From contig NZ_CP029608.1 in assembly GCF_003352185.1 (NCBI RefSeq), positions 3,472,001 through 3,536,000 on the forward strand: 64,000 bases of DNA, written 5' to 3'. Within the stretch, counting starts at the first letter, position 1, and each line of letters begins with the position of its first letter. The translations under genes were made by a program, and so were the position numbers. The stretch is from Pseudomonas kribbensis. Its GTDB lineage: Bacteria > Pseudomonadota > Gammaproteobacteria > Pseudomonadales > Pseudomonadaceae. Of this stretch, positions 15,555 through 24,452 are shown one piece after another. The notes under the pieces were generated by a model. The model was not told where the DNA came from, did not search any database, and saw nothing but the letters and a program-made list of their open reading frames with translations.

Positions 15555-16561
15555 ACATCAGCGGGTCGTTGACCCAGGTCTTGCTGATCGAAGACAGCAG
15601 TCAGATCGGTCATGCACGGCGCACCGCCCAGCAACTCGCCGAATATCACGGCTTCGATGAACGCGATGCCGGGCGGGTGGCGCTGGTGGCCACGGAACTG
15701 GCGAGCAACGTGCTCAAGCACGCCGGTGTCGGCGAGCTGCACCTGCGCGCCCTGCCCCGTGCCAACGGATTCGGCATCGAGATGCTGGCGGTGGACCGGG
15801 CCAAGGGCTTCGATCTGGAGGCCTGCATGATGGACGGCTTTTCCACCGGCGGCACCCAGGGCATCGGACTGGGCGCGGTGGCCCGGCAAACTGAAGTCTT
15901 CGACGTGCACGCCGATGCCCGGGGTGCGGTGCTGCTCGCACGCCTTTATCCACGCAATGACCAGACGCCGGACCTGCGCTACGGCGTCAGCCAGCACTCA
16001 TTGCACAACGACCCGGCATGCGGTGATGTCTGGCATCTGGCGGTTGATCGCAACAGTATCAGCGCGCTGATCGTTGACGGTCTGGGCCACGGCGAGGACG
16101 CCGAACGCGCGGCCCGAGCCGGAGAGAAAGCCTTCGCCCTGGATCCCTTCGCCGCTCCGGAGATGCTGATGGAAGACCTGCACCGGGAAATGATCGGCAC
16201 TCGGGGCGGTGCCGTCGCGTTTGCCCAGTTCCATGGCGAACGCGATAGCCTGAGCTTCACCGGTATCGGCAACATCGGCGCCAGCCTCGTCACCGCCGAC
16301 AAATCCCGTGGACTGGCCTCGCACCCGGGGATCGTCGGCGCCCAATTCCGAAAAGCCCAGCCCTTTGACTATGCTCACGTGAATGGACATCTATTGATCA
16401 TGTACAGCGACGGCCTGCAGTCCCGTTGGAACCTTCAAGACTACCCCGGCCTGGTGCATCGCCATCCCGCCGTGATAGCCACCGTCCTGCACCGCGACTT
16501 CTGTCGCGGCCGCGACGATGTAACGGTGCTGGTCGTTGCCCTGGAGGCCGCCCATGGCTGA
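15545..16561 (+). CDS. rsbX: ATP-binding SpoIIE/PP2C phosphatase, RsbX-like with an extra GHKL domain
   Basis: 338 residues. Residues 1-135 form a second RsbT/RsbW-like GHKL ATPase (ALVATELASNVLKHAG is the N box; TGGTQGIGLGAVARQTE the G2 region). Residues 150-335 are a PP2C phosphatase with metal-binding DGLGHGEDA, MYSDGLQS and GRDDVTVLVV motifs. Bacillus RsbX is only the phosphatase part (about 199 residues) and resets RsbR and RsbS by dephosphorylating them; here an ATPase domain is fused in front, as in Gram-negative stressosome clusters. The start is ATG 15545 (or 15551), overlapping rsbT. Its own ATPase domain could bind a regulator or RsbT-like partner; that is inference. Confidence 0.87.
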   Translation: MDMNISGSLTQVLLIEDSSQIGHARRTAQQLAEYHGFDERDAGRVALVATELASNVLKHAGVGELHLRALPRANGFGIEMLAVDRAKGFDLEACMMDGFSTGGTQGIGLGAVARQTEVFDVHADARGAVLLARLYPRNDQTPDLRYGVSQHSLHNDPACGDVWHLAVDRNSISALIVDGLGHGEDAERAARAGEKAFALDPFAAPEMLMEDLHREMIGTRGGAVAFAQFHGERDSLSFTGIGNIGASLVTADKSRGLASHPGIVGAQFRKAQPFDYAHVNGHLLIMYSDGLQSRWNLQDYPGLVHRHPAVIATVLHRDFCRGRDDVTVLVVALEAAHG

Positions 16562-17429
16562 GTCCCCGACCTTGAGCAACGCAGAACAGAGCGCGTTGAT
16601 CGCCCAGTTGCAGAGCGAAACCGCCGCACTGCGCGAAGAACTCGACGAAACCAATCAGGGCGTGCTGGCCCTGTACGCCGAACTCGACACCCAGGCCGAA
16701 CAACTGCGCCAGGCCTCGGACCTGAAAAGCCGCTTCCTGTCGTACATGAGCCACGAATTCCGCACCCCGCTGGGTTCGATCCTGAGCATCAACAGCCTGC
16801 TGGCCGATGAACTCGACGGCCCGCTCAGCCCCGAACAACACAAGCAGGTGGCGTTCGTCAGCAGCGCCGCCCGGGAACTCAGCGACATGGTCGACGACCT
16901 GCTGGATCTGGCGAAGATCGAGGCCGGGCGCATCACCATTTCCCCGGCGTGGTTCGACATGTTCGACCTGTTCGCGGCGTTGCGCGGGATGTTCCGGCCG
17001 ATTGTCGACGCCACGGCGGTGGACCTGATTTTCGAAGAACCGGTTGGCCTGCCGCGCCTGTACACCGACGACAAGAAGCTCGCGCAGATCCTGCGCAATT
17101 TCATTTCCAACTCGCTGAAGTTCACCACTCGCGGCGAAGTCCGGGTCTCGGCACGGCTTGAAGGTCAGGACAAGGTGCGTTTCGCCGTCAGCGATACCGG
17201 CATCGGCATCGCCGCCGAGCTGCACGGCACCCTGTTCGAAGACTTTTCTCAAGTCGATTCGCCGCTGCAAAAACGCCTGCGCGGCACCGGGCTCGGATTA
17301 TCCCTGTGCAAGCGTTTTGCGGAGCTGCTGGGCGGCGAAGTCGGCGTGGAAAGCGCACCGGGAGTCGGTTCGACCTTTTTTGTGATCATCCCGTTGGCGA
17401 TCGCTCTGGAGAACGTCGATGAAACATGA
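16554..17429 (+). CDS. stressosome-linked histidine kinase
   Basis: 291 residues from ATG 16554, preceded by GGAGG and overlapping rsbX by 8 bases. There is no membrane segment. An N-terminal coiled coil (about 10-55) leads to a HisKA dimerisation domain with the phospho-accepting His in YMSHEFRTPLGSI, then an HATPase domain with NFISNSLKFT (N box), VSDTGIGI (G1) and RGTGLGLSLCKRF (G2). It is a soluble kinase with no sensor domain of its own, so it could take input from RsbT or the stressosome. Its likely phospho-target is the next gene. Confidence 0.9.
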   Translation: MAESPTLSNAEQSALIAQLQSETAALREELDETNQGVLALYAELDTQAEQLRQASDLKSRFLSYMSHEFRTPLGSILSINSLLADELDGPLSPEQHKQVAFVSSAARELSDMVDDLLDLAKIEAGRITISPAWFDMFDLFAALRGMFRPIVDATAVDLIFEEPVGLPRLYTDDKKLAQILRNFISNSLKFTTRGEVRVSARLEGQDKVRFAVSDTGIGIAAELHGTLFEDFSQVDSPLQKRLRGTGLGLSLCKRFAELLGGEVGVESAPGVGSTFFVIIPLAIALENVDET

Positions 17430-19362
17430 CATCCGCCTGTTGATCGTCGACGACAACGTCGCCACCCGCTACGCCCTGCGTCGGCGCCTGGAGCGCCACG
17501 GCTACGAAGTGCTGGAGGCCGGCACCGGCGGCGAAGGCCTGGCGCTGATCGCCGGCGAGGCACTGGATGCGCTGATTCTCGACGTCAACCTGCCGGACAT
17601 GAGCGGCTTCGATATTGTCCGTGAACTGCGCGCCGATCCCGGCACCGCCCTGCTCCCGGTGATCCATGTATCGGCGGCGTCGATCCAGACCGGCGACATC
17701 ATCACCGGCCTCGACGCCGGGGCCGACGCCTACCTGATTCACCCGGTGGACCCGGACGTACTGCTGGCAACCCTGCGCACCCTGCTGCGGGTGCGCGACA
17801 CGGAAAATGCCCTGCGCGAAAGCGAGGCACGCTTCCGGGAAATCTTCGTCAATGTCTCGGCGCCGATTGCGGTCATCGATGCAACCCTGAAAGTCCACGA
17901 GTGCAACCACGCTTTTGCCCAACTGATCCAGGACAACCGTGACGCGCAGATCCTCGACGAGTGCTTTGCCGAAGATCAGGGCGCCATCCTCAAGGAATTG
18001 CGCCTGCGACTGGTGGACGGCGAACGCTGGAAAGGCACGCTGAACATGCGCGTGCAGGGCGAAATCCGCGAAACCCAGTGGCAGATTTCCCCGTACCGCA
18101 CGCCGGAACTGAGCCTGGTGTTCGTCGAAGACGTCACCGAACACCGTCATCGTGAACGCTCGCACCTGGCTCGACTGGACGACACCACCACGCAACTGGC
18201 CAAGGAAGTCGCCGACCGGGTACGCGCCGAAGCGCAACTGCTGCAAGTGCAGAAAATGGATGCGCTGGGCAAACTCACCGGCGGCATCGCCCATGACTTC
18301 AACAACCTCCTGACCGGGATCATCACCAGCCTGGAACTGATCCAGAAACGCGTCGCCGACGCCCGTCTCGACAAGGTGCAGTTCTACGCCGATGCCGCGC
18401 TGAATTCGGCGATGAGCGCCGCATCGCTGACCCATCGCCTGTTGGCCTTCGCCCGGCAACAACCGTTGGACACCCGGCCGGTGGACATCAACGATCACGT
18501 GCGTTCGCTCGAAGAATTGCTGGTGCGCACCATCGGCGAACGCATCGCCCTCAAGCTTGAGCTGACCACCAAACCGGCCATTGCTCTGGTCGATCCGATT
18601 CAACTGGAAAGCGCCGTGCTCAACCTGGTCATCAATGCCCGGGACGCGTTGCCCCAGGGCGGCAATATCTGGGTCAGCACTTACGCCGCGTACTCCCACG
18701 GCGATCCGAACCTCACCGATGGTTCCTACGTGGCGCTATCAGTGCGCGATGACGGCACCGGCATCGAACACAGCTTGATCGACAAGGTGTTTGACCCGTT
18801 TTTCACCACCAAGCCATTGGGCCAGGGCACCGGTCTGGGGTTGTCGACGATTTACGGCTTCGCCCGTCAGTCCGGCGGCGATGCGCACATCCGCAGCGTT
18901 GCCCGGCGCGGTACCGAGGTGACCATCATGCTGCCGGCCACCAGCGACCCGACGGCCGCCGATCTGGTGCCGCCAGCGGTCGATCCGCAAGGTTCCGGCG
19001 AGCATGTGCTGATCGTCGAGGACATGCCGTCGGTGCGGTTGTTCGTAACCGAAGTACTGGAGGACGCCGGTTATCGCTGCACCCAGGCCGGCGATATTGA
19101 AACCGCCCTGGAGCGCCTGCAGAACGATCCGTCGATCAATCTGCTGCTGACCGACGTCGGCCTGCCGCGCATGAGCGGCCGCGAACTGGCGGACGTGGCT
19201 CGGGGCTGGCGCGAGGGGTTGCCGATCCTGTTCATGACCGGTTACGCGGAAACCGCAATCAACCGCCAGGTGTTCCTCGGCGCGGGCATGGACATGCTGA
19301 TCAAACCGTTCCAGATCAGCGAACTGCTGGACAAGGTGCGCCGCACGCTGGACGGCGCCTGA
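17419..19362 (+). CDS. REC-PAS-histidine kinase-REC hybrid response regulator
   Basis: 647 residues starting inside the kinase gene (11-base overlap). Order: REC domain 1-120 (phospho-Asp in LDVNLPDMSG; the usual conserved Lys appears replaced, with YLIHPVDP in its place), PAS about 135-250, HisKA with His in TGGIAHDFNNLL (about 290), HATPase to about 510 (NLVINARDAL, GQGTGLGLSTIYGFARQSGG), and a C-terminal REC of about 525-645 (LLTDVGLPRMSG, IKPF). There is no DNA-binding or GGDEF/EAL output domain, so it relays phosphate onward rather than acting as the final effector. Last gene of the stressosome operon, ending 12 bases from the convergent hybrid kinase gene. Confidence 0.9.
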   Translation: MKHDIRLLIVDDNVATRYALRRRLERHGYEVLEAGTGGEGLALIAGEALDALILDVNLPDMSGFDIVRELRADPGTALLPVIHVSAASIQTGDIITGLDAGADAYLIHPVDPDVLLATLRTLLRVRDTENALRESEARFREIFVNVSAPIAVIDATLKVHECNHAFAQLIQDNRDAQILDECFAEDQGAILKELRLRLVDGERWKGTLNMRVQGEIRETQWQISPYRTPELSLVFVEDVTEHRHRERSHLARLDDTTTQLAKEVADRVRAEAQLLQVQKMDALGKLTGGIAHDFNNLLTGIITSLELIQKRVADARLDKVQFYADAALNSAMSAASLTHRLLAFARQQPLDTRPVDINDHVRSLEELLVRTIGERIALKLELTTKPAIALVDPIQLESAVLNLVINARDALPQGGNIWVSTYAAYSHGDPNLTDGSYVALSVRDDGTGIEHSLIDKVFDPFFTTKPLGQGTGLGLSTIYGFARQSGGDAHIRSVARRGTEVTIMLPATSDPTAADLVPPAVDPQGSGEHVLIVEDMPSVRLFVTEVLEDAGYRCTQAGDIETALERLQNDPSINLLLTDVGLPRMSGRELADVARGWREGLPILFMTGYAETAINRQVFLGAGMDMLIKPFQISELLDKVRRTLDGA

Positions 19363-19374
19363 CTGACCGGTTGC

Positions 19375-21486
19375 TCAGGCGCTCAACACCGCACGGATCA
19401 TCTGCAACAACGCCTCGGGCCCGTAAGGCTTGCCGAGCAAATGGGTGTCGGGGCTGAGCTGATGATTGCGCGAGATGATGTCGCGGGTGTGGCCTGAGGT
19501 GAACAGCACCGCCACCGGCGGCATTTGCACCTTGGCCCACGCCGCCAGATCGGAGCTTTTGATCAGCCCGGGCATGACCACGTCGGTGAAGATCAGGTCG
19601 ACCCGGGCGCCCTCCAGCAGCATCTGCATGGCCGCGTCGCCGTTCGCGGCGATCAGCACGCGGTAGCCTTCTTCGCGCAACAGCTCCACCGCCGAAGTGC
19701 GCACGGCTTCGTTGTCCTCGACCACCAGAATCGTTTCATTGCCGCCGGCCTGCTGACGGCGCACGCCCGGAGTCTCATCGATCAGCGGCCGCAGGCTGCG
19801 CGGGAAATACAGCCGCACCCGCGTGCCCTCACCGATCTGGCTGTCGATCTCGACATGCCCGCCGCTCTGTTTGACGAAGCCGAACACCATGCTCAAGCCC
19901 AGGCCCGTGCCCTGGCCATCGGCCTTGGTGGTGAAGAACGGTTCGAACACCTGCTCCAGCATATGCGGCGCAATACCGACACCGCTGTCACTGACCGAGA
20001 CCCGCACGAAATCCCCCGGCACGATGCCCTTGCCGGCGCAGAACGCCCGGTCCAGCGACGTGTTGGCGGCGCCGAGGACAATGGTGCCCTCGCCTTTCAT
20101 GGCATCCCGGGCGTTGATCGCCAGATTGAGAATCGCGTTTTCCAGTTGATTGCGATCGACGTTGATGTGCCACGGTTCTTCGGGCAACTGCACATCGATC
20201 TGAATGGTTTCCCCCAGTGCCCGTTGCAGCAACTCGCCGACGCCTTCGAAGATTTTCCGTGGGTCGCACACCGCCGGGGACAGCGGCTGACGGCGGGCAA
20301 ACGCCAGCAGTTGCGAAGACAGCTTGGCACCGCGCTCCACCGCCGCCAGCGAGGCGCTGACCCGGCGTTGCACGTTGGCATTGTTCGGCTCGTGCCGCGC
20401 CAGCAGGTGCAGGTTGCCGGCAATCACTTGCAGCAGATTGTTGAAGTCGTGAGCCACGCCGCCGGTGAGACCGCCGATGGCTTCGAGTTTCTGCGACTGG
20501 CGCAATTGCTCTTCGGCGTTGAGGCGTGCTTCCACTTCATCAGCCACGCGCTGCTCGAGATTGCGGGTGAACTTGAGCAGGGACTCTTCAGCGGTCTTGC
20601 GTTCATGGATGTCGATCAGTACGCCGGGGAAACGGTACGGCTGGCCTCGTTCATCGAACTCGCAACAGCCGCTGGCCAGTACCCACAGATGGCTGCCGTC
20701 GGCGCGGATCACCCGGTACTCGGCGTTGTAGGGCTCGCCGGTGCGCACCGAATTTTCGACGCACTCCTGCACCCAGGGGCGGTCATCGGGATGAATGTGC
20801 GCTTCGGCAATGTGCTGCGGCAGGTTGGTCAGGTCTTGATCCGGGGAGAAGGAAAAGGTTCGGGCGAATCGCTCGTCCGCCGACAGCACGTTGTTTCTCA
20901 CGTCCCAGACAAACGAACCGAGCAATGCCCCGGCGTTCAGCGCCAGACGCACTCGCTCGTTGTCGGCGCGATAGGCGTCTTCCGCAGCCTGGCGCAGGCG
21001 TTCGGACAGCACCAGTTCGGTGGTTTCCACCACCATCGCCATGACGCCTGCCGGAACCCCGGCATCGTTGGCCACCGGGCTGTAATAAAGGTCGAGCCAG
21101 ACATCTTCGGGCACGCCGTCGCGCAGCAGTACCAGATCCTTGTTGCGATATTCCAGGGTGCCGCCCGCCAGACAGGTGTCGACCACATGCCGGTTGAAGT
21201 CGGCGACTTCCGGCCAGCCCAGTTCCACCGGCACACCGAGCAGGTACGGGTGACGCCCGCCGGCAAAGCGCGAATAGGCATCGTTGTAGATCATGTAACC
21301 GGCGTGGCCCCAGAGCATGACCATCGGCAACGGCGAGGCGAGCATCAGTTGCACCGTGTTGCACAGGCTGGCCGGCCAGGTTTCGAGGGGGCCCAGGTCC
21401 GTGCCGCTCCAGTCGAACGCACGGATTCGCCCGGCCATCTCGCCTTGCCAGCCGTCACACCCATGACTATCGGATAAAAACTGCAT
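19375..21486 (-). CDS. PAS-containing hybrid histidine kinase with C-terminal REC domain
   Basis: 703 residues from ATG 21486; the open frame reaches a TTG at 21537 with no support as a start. There is no membrane segment. PAS/GAF-like sensor regions at about 20-165 (PLPMVMLWGHAGYMIYNDAY) and 185-310 (HPDDRPWVQECVENSVRTGEPYNAEYRVIRADGSHLWV, a PAS with PAC motif), HisKA with TGGVAHDFNNLLQVI, HATPase with NLAINARDAM and GQGTGLGLSMVFGFVKQSGGH, then REC with IFTDVVMPGL and LGKPYG. The kinase-REC half closely resembles that of the convergent stressosome hybrid regulator. Signal and partner are unknown. Confidence 0.88.
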   Translation of the reverse strand: MQFLSDSHGCDGWQGEMAGRIRAFDWSGTDLGPLETWPASLCNTVQLMLASPLPMVMLWGHAGYMIYNDAYSRFAGGRHPYLLGVPVELGWPEVADFNRHVVDTCLAGGTLEYRNKDLVLLRDGVPEDVWLDLYYSPVANDAGVPAGVMAMVVETTELVLSERLRQAAEDAYRADNERVRLALNAGALLGSFVWDVRNNVLSADERFARTFSFSPDQDLTNLPQHIAEAHIHPDDRPWVQECVENSVRTGEPYNAEYRVIRADGSHLWVLASGCCEFDERGQPYRFPGVLIDIHERKTAEESLLKFTRNLEQRVADEVEARLNAEEQLRQSQKLEAIGGLTGGVAHDFNNLLQVIAGNLHLLARHEPNNANVQRRVSASLAAVERGAKLSSQLLAFARRQPLSPAVCDPRKIFEGVGELLQRALGETIQIDVQLPEEPWHINVDRNQLENAILNLAINARDAMKGEGTIVLGAANTSLDRAFCAGKGIVPGDFVRVSVSDSGVGIAPHMLEQVFEPFFTTKADGQGTGLGLSMVFGFVKQSGGHVEIDSQIGEGTRVRLYFPRSLRPLIDETPGVRRQQAGGNETILVVEDNEAVRTSAVELLREEGYRVLIAANGDAAMQMLLEGARVDLIFTDVVMPGLIKSSDLAAWAKVQMPPVAVLFTSGHTRDIISRNHQLSPDTHLLGKPYGPEALLQMIRAVLSA

Positions 21487-21618
21487 TGGCTGCTTCAACG
21501 CCTTGTGGTTGATCCGGTTCAATCGCTGCGCGGTCAAGCGTCGCGCCCGTTTGTTTCGAGCGCACCGGGCAACGATGGTTTCATTAGAGGTATAGCCGAT
21601 TTCACCCTTGCCCGACGC

Positions 21619-22308
21619 TCAGACTTCGATCAGGTGTTTGAGCGGGTGGTAGCCGGTCTTGAGCTTCGCAGCGACGTCGAGAATCGCCTTCTGAATACCG
21701 TCCAGATGCATGCAGGTCAGTTCGATCGCCGCGCTCTGGTTACCGGCCTCGATGTACTCGATCAGCCGCAGGTGTTCGTCGTCGCGACAGGCTTCGTGGC
21801 TGTCGTCATCCAGTGCGGCAGCATACAGCGAAGCGCGGGAAATCAGCTTCTGGAACCAGTCGAGCAGCACCGGGTTGTTCAGGCTGCGGGCCAGTTTGAG
21901 GTGGAACTCACCCAGCAGGTGAATCAGCCGCTCGTGGTCGCCGGCCGCATGGGCTTCATCTTCCAGCAACAAATGCTCGCGCAGGTCCTGCATCGCGGCA
22001 GAGTCCTTGCGCCGGCACAGCTCGGTGACGATGCCGATCTCGATCAGGCGCCGTGTTTCGAACAGCGAACGGATTTCTTCATCGCTGGGCAGCGACACCG
22101 ACGCACCTTTATTGGGCTCGGTGGTGACCAGACCGTCGGCCTCCAATTGCTTGAGCGCGGCGCGAACCGACGTGCGGCTGACATTGAACAATTCCGCCAG
22201 CGACGCCTCGCCCAGTTTCATTCCCGGACGCAGCGAACGCTTGCTGATCGCCTCGTAAACCCCTTGGTAGACGCGGTCGACCGTGGTTTCCGTTTTCTTT
22301 TCGGTCAT
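21619..22308 (-). CDS. GntR-family regulator, FadR/FCD subfamily
   Basis: 229 residues. Winged helix-turn-helix (about 8-75) with LRPGMKLGEASLAELFNVSRTSVRAALKQLEADGLV, then an FCD ligand domain (about 95-225) holding the metal/ligand histidines in GEFHLKLARSLNN and MHLDGI. AAGGAGC lies six bases ahead of the ATG. It is divergent from the ABC importer operon at 22448, whose promoter region carries repeated ATTGCA elements, so it most likely represses that operon until the imported compound or a breakdown product binds. Confidence 0.92.
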   Translation of the reverse strand: MTEKKTETTVDRVYQGVYEAISKRSLRPGMKLGEASLAELFNVSRTSVRAALKQLEADGLVTTEPNKGASVSLPSDEEIRSLFETRRLIEIGIVTELCRRKDSAAMQDLREHLLLEDEAHAAGDHERLIHLLGEFHLKLARSLNNPVLLDWFQKLISRASLYAAALDDDSHEACRDDEHLRLIEYIEAGNQSAAIELTCMHLDGIQKAILDVAAKLKTGYHPLKHLIEV

Positions 22309-22402
22309 TTGAAAGCTCCTTCGATGCTGGCAACGCGACCCGGCGAAAGACTCAGCCAGGGAAATGGGGGTTGCACAAGCAGATTAATCCGGGTATTTCT
22401 AA

Positions 22403-22442
22403 ATTGCATTCAGATATTGCATACAATAATTAGAGGATTGCA
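22403..22442. promoter_or_regulatory. three ATTGCA repeats between GntR gene and ABC operon, candidate operator
   Basis: ATTGCAT occurs at 22403-22409 and 22416-22422, and ATTGCA again at 22437-22442. The middle copy is part of ATTGCATACAAT (22416-22427), a near-palindrome of the kind bound by FCD-type GntR regulators (TTG-N4-CAA core). The position just before the importer start codon suits repression. Inference only. Confidence 0.45.
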
Positions 22443-22447
22443 CCATT

Positions 22448-23533
22448 ATGGGTCAACCAATAGCAATTGAAGTGCGTAATGTCTCCAAACGGTACTCCGA
22501 CGATCCCGGCCTCGCGCCAGCCCTCGACAATGTCTCGGTGAACATCGCCGACAATGAGTTCTTCACCCTGCTCGGCCCCTCGGGCTGCGGCAAAACCACC
22601 TTGCTGCGCACCATCGCCGGTTTCGAACACGTCAGCGACGGCGAGATCCGTCTGGCGGGCGAAACCGTGAATCACCTGCCGCCGTTCAAGCGCCGGGTCA
22701 ATACAGTGTTCCAGAGTTACGCGCTGTTTCCGCACATGAGTGTCGCGCAGAATATCGCCTTCGGCCTCGAGATGCAGGGTCTTGATCGCAAGACGATCCC
22801 CGGACGGGTCGAGGAGATGCTCGCGCTGGTGCAAATGGAGCACCTGGCCGGGCGCAAACCGGCGGAATTGTCCGGCGGCCAGCAGCAGCGCGTGGCTCTG
22901 GCCCGGGCCCTGGCGCCGAAACCGAAAGTGCTGCTGCTGGATGAGCCGCTGTCGGCGCTTGACCTGAAGCTGCGCAAGGAAATGCAGGTCGAACTCAAGC
23001 GTGTGCAGCAGGAAGCCGGGATCACCTTCATTTTCGTCACCCACGATCAGGAAGAAGCCCTGACCCTGTCCGACCGGATTGCGGTGATGTCCGCCGGCAA
23101 GATCCTGCAGATCGGCACACCCACCGACATCTATGAACGCCCGCAGCACCGTTTCGTCGCCCAGTTCATCGGCGACATCAACTTCCTCCCCGGCCAGCTC
23201 AAGCGTGGCGACCACAACCAGAATCTCTTCGTGCCCAACGGCATGCCGGTGGAAATCCCCTGCCCGCCCCAAGGCGTCAATGGCAGCAGCGTGCAACTGG
23301 CGTTTCGTCCCGAGCGATCGCAACTGGTCACGGTGGATCAGCCCCATCATCTGCGCGGCGTGATCGAGGCCGTGCTGTATGTCGGCACCGCGACCCTGTA
23401 CCAGTGCCGCTTGAACAACGACATCAAAGTCATGCTGCGGGAAAACAACGAAGGCCTGAGCGCGTGTCGGGCGGTCGGTGAACCCGTGGCGGTGCACCTG
23501 CCGCCCCAGGCCTGCCTGTTGATGGAGGCCTGA
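22448..23533 (+). CDS. ABC importer ATP-binding subunit (polyamine/opine PotA-like)
   Basis: 361 residues. Nucleotide-binding domain with Walker A LGPSGCGKTT, Q-loop FQSYALFPHM, signature LSGGQQQR, Walker B VLLLDEPLSALD and H-loop VTHDQ; the C-terminal 100 residues are a TOBE-type regulatory domain (VQLAFRPERSQL). The PotA-like subfamily energises import of polyamines and other cationic or nitrogenous compounds. It is followed after one base by the first permease gene, which has a strong ribosome binding site inside this gene's end. The attached catabolic genes argue against plain spermidine as the substrate. Confidence 0.92.
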   Translation: MGQPIAIEVRNVSKRYSDDPGLAPALDNVSVNIADNEFFTLLGPSGCGKTTLLRTIAGFEHVSDGEIRLAGETVNHLPPFKRRVNTVFQSYALFPHMSVAQNIAFGLEMQGLDRKTIPGRVEEMLALVQMEHLAGRKPAELSGGQQQRVALARALAPKPKVLLLDEPLSALDLKLRKEMQVELKRVQQEAGITFIFVTHDQEEALTLSDRIAVMSAGKILQIGTPTDIYERPQHRFVAQFIGDINFLPGQLKRGDHNQNLFVPNGMPVEIPCPPQGVNGSSVQLAFRPERSQLVTVDQPHHLRGVIEAVLYVGTATLYQCRLNNDIKVMLRENNEGLSACRAVGEPVAVHLPPQACLLMEA

Positions 23534-23534
23534 G

Positions 23535-24452
23535 ATGAGCGTCAGCAGCACTTCCCCCTCCCTCAACCGTGCGCTGTTGCTCAGCCCGGTGGTGTTGACC
23601 CTGCTTGCCCTGATCGCCATTCCGCTGGGGATCATGGGTTACATCAGCCTGCTGCCGCGCAACACCTATGGCGGTGTGGACTGGCAGGCCCAATGGCAAC
23701 TGCAGAGTTACGTGCAGCTGTTTTTCCAGGAAGGCTTCGACGGCGAGCTGGAGCTGAACTGGGTCTACGCCCAGGCGTTGTTGCGCTCGGTGTTCCAGGC
23801 CGGCGGCACCACGCTGTTGTGCTTCCTGTTCGGCTTTCCGGTTGCCTTGTGGATGTCGAGCCTGACCCCGCGCCGGCGCAACCTGATGGTGTTGCTCATC
23901 ACCATTCCGTTCTGGACCAACCTGCTGATTCGCAACTACGCGTGGCTGATCATCCTGCGCGAACAGGGCTGGGTCGCCCAGAGCCTCAACGCGCTGTTCC
24001 CAAGCGCCGGCGGCATCACCCTGCTCTACAACGACTTCGCCGTCAGCGTCGGTCTGGTCTACAGCTTCCTGCCGTTCATGATCCTGCCGATCTACTCGAC
24101 CCTGGAAAAACTCGACTGGCGTCTGGTGGAGGCCGCCTATGACCTGGGCGCCAACCGCTGGCACGCGCTGCGCCGGATCATCCTGCCGCTGTCGATGCCC
24201 GGGGTGATTGCCGGTGCGTTGCTGGTGTTCGTGCCGAGCCTCGGTGCCTTCATCACTCCGGCGATTCTCGGCGGCGGCAAGACCCTGATGATCGGCAACC
24301 TGATCCAGCAGCAATTCGGCACCGCACGCAACTGGCCGCTGGGCAGTTCGCTGTCGTTCCTGCTGCTGGGGATTCTGCTGTTGTCCCTGGTGCTGTACGC
24401 CCTCTACAGCCGCAGCGCGGCGAAAACCCTGAACCGGGGAGCGAAAGCATGA
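23535..24452 (+). CDS. ABC importer inner membrane permease 1 (PotB-like)
   Basis: 305 residues with about six membrane segments; the first (15-40, LLSPVVLTLLALIAIPLGIMGY) acts as anchor. The conserved coupling-helix motif that contacts the ATPase is EAAYDLGANRWHALRRIILPLSMPGVIAG (about 198-226). GGAGG precedes the ATG by six bases. It overlaps the next permease gene by 4 bases (ATGA), giving the usual PotB/PotC heterodimer. Confidence 0.93.
   Translation: MSVSSTSPSLNRALLLSPVVLTLLALIAIPLGIMGYISLLPRNTYGGVDWQAQWQLQSYVQLFFQEGFDGELELNWVYAQALLRSVFQAGGTTLLCFLFGFPVALWMSSLTPRRRNLMVLLITIPFWTNLLIRNYAWLIILREQGWVAQSLNALFPSAGGITLLYNDFAVSVGLVYSFLPFMILPIYSTLEKLDWRLVEAAYDLGANRWHALRRIILPLSMPGVIAGALLVFVPSLGAFITPAILGGGKTLMIGNLIQQQFGTARNWPLGSSLSFLLLGILLLSLVLYALYSRSAAKTLNRGAKA

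Noticed and set aside
19525..21477. 650-codon plus-strand open frame opposite the hybrid kinase
   Set aside because: His- and Gln-rich antisense reading of a coding region; the minus-strand frame has full PAS, kinase and REC motifs.
19375..21537. TTG at 21537 as the start of the hybrid kinase
   Set aside because: No ribosome binding site, and the ATG at 21486 gives a normal N-terminus ahead of the first sensor domain.
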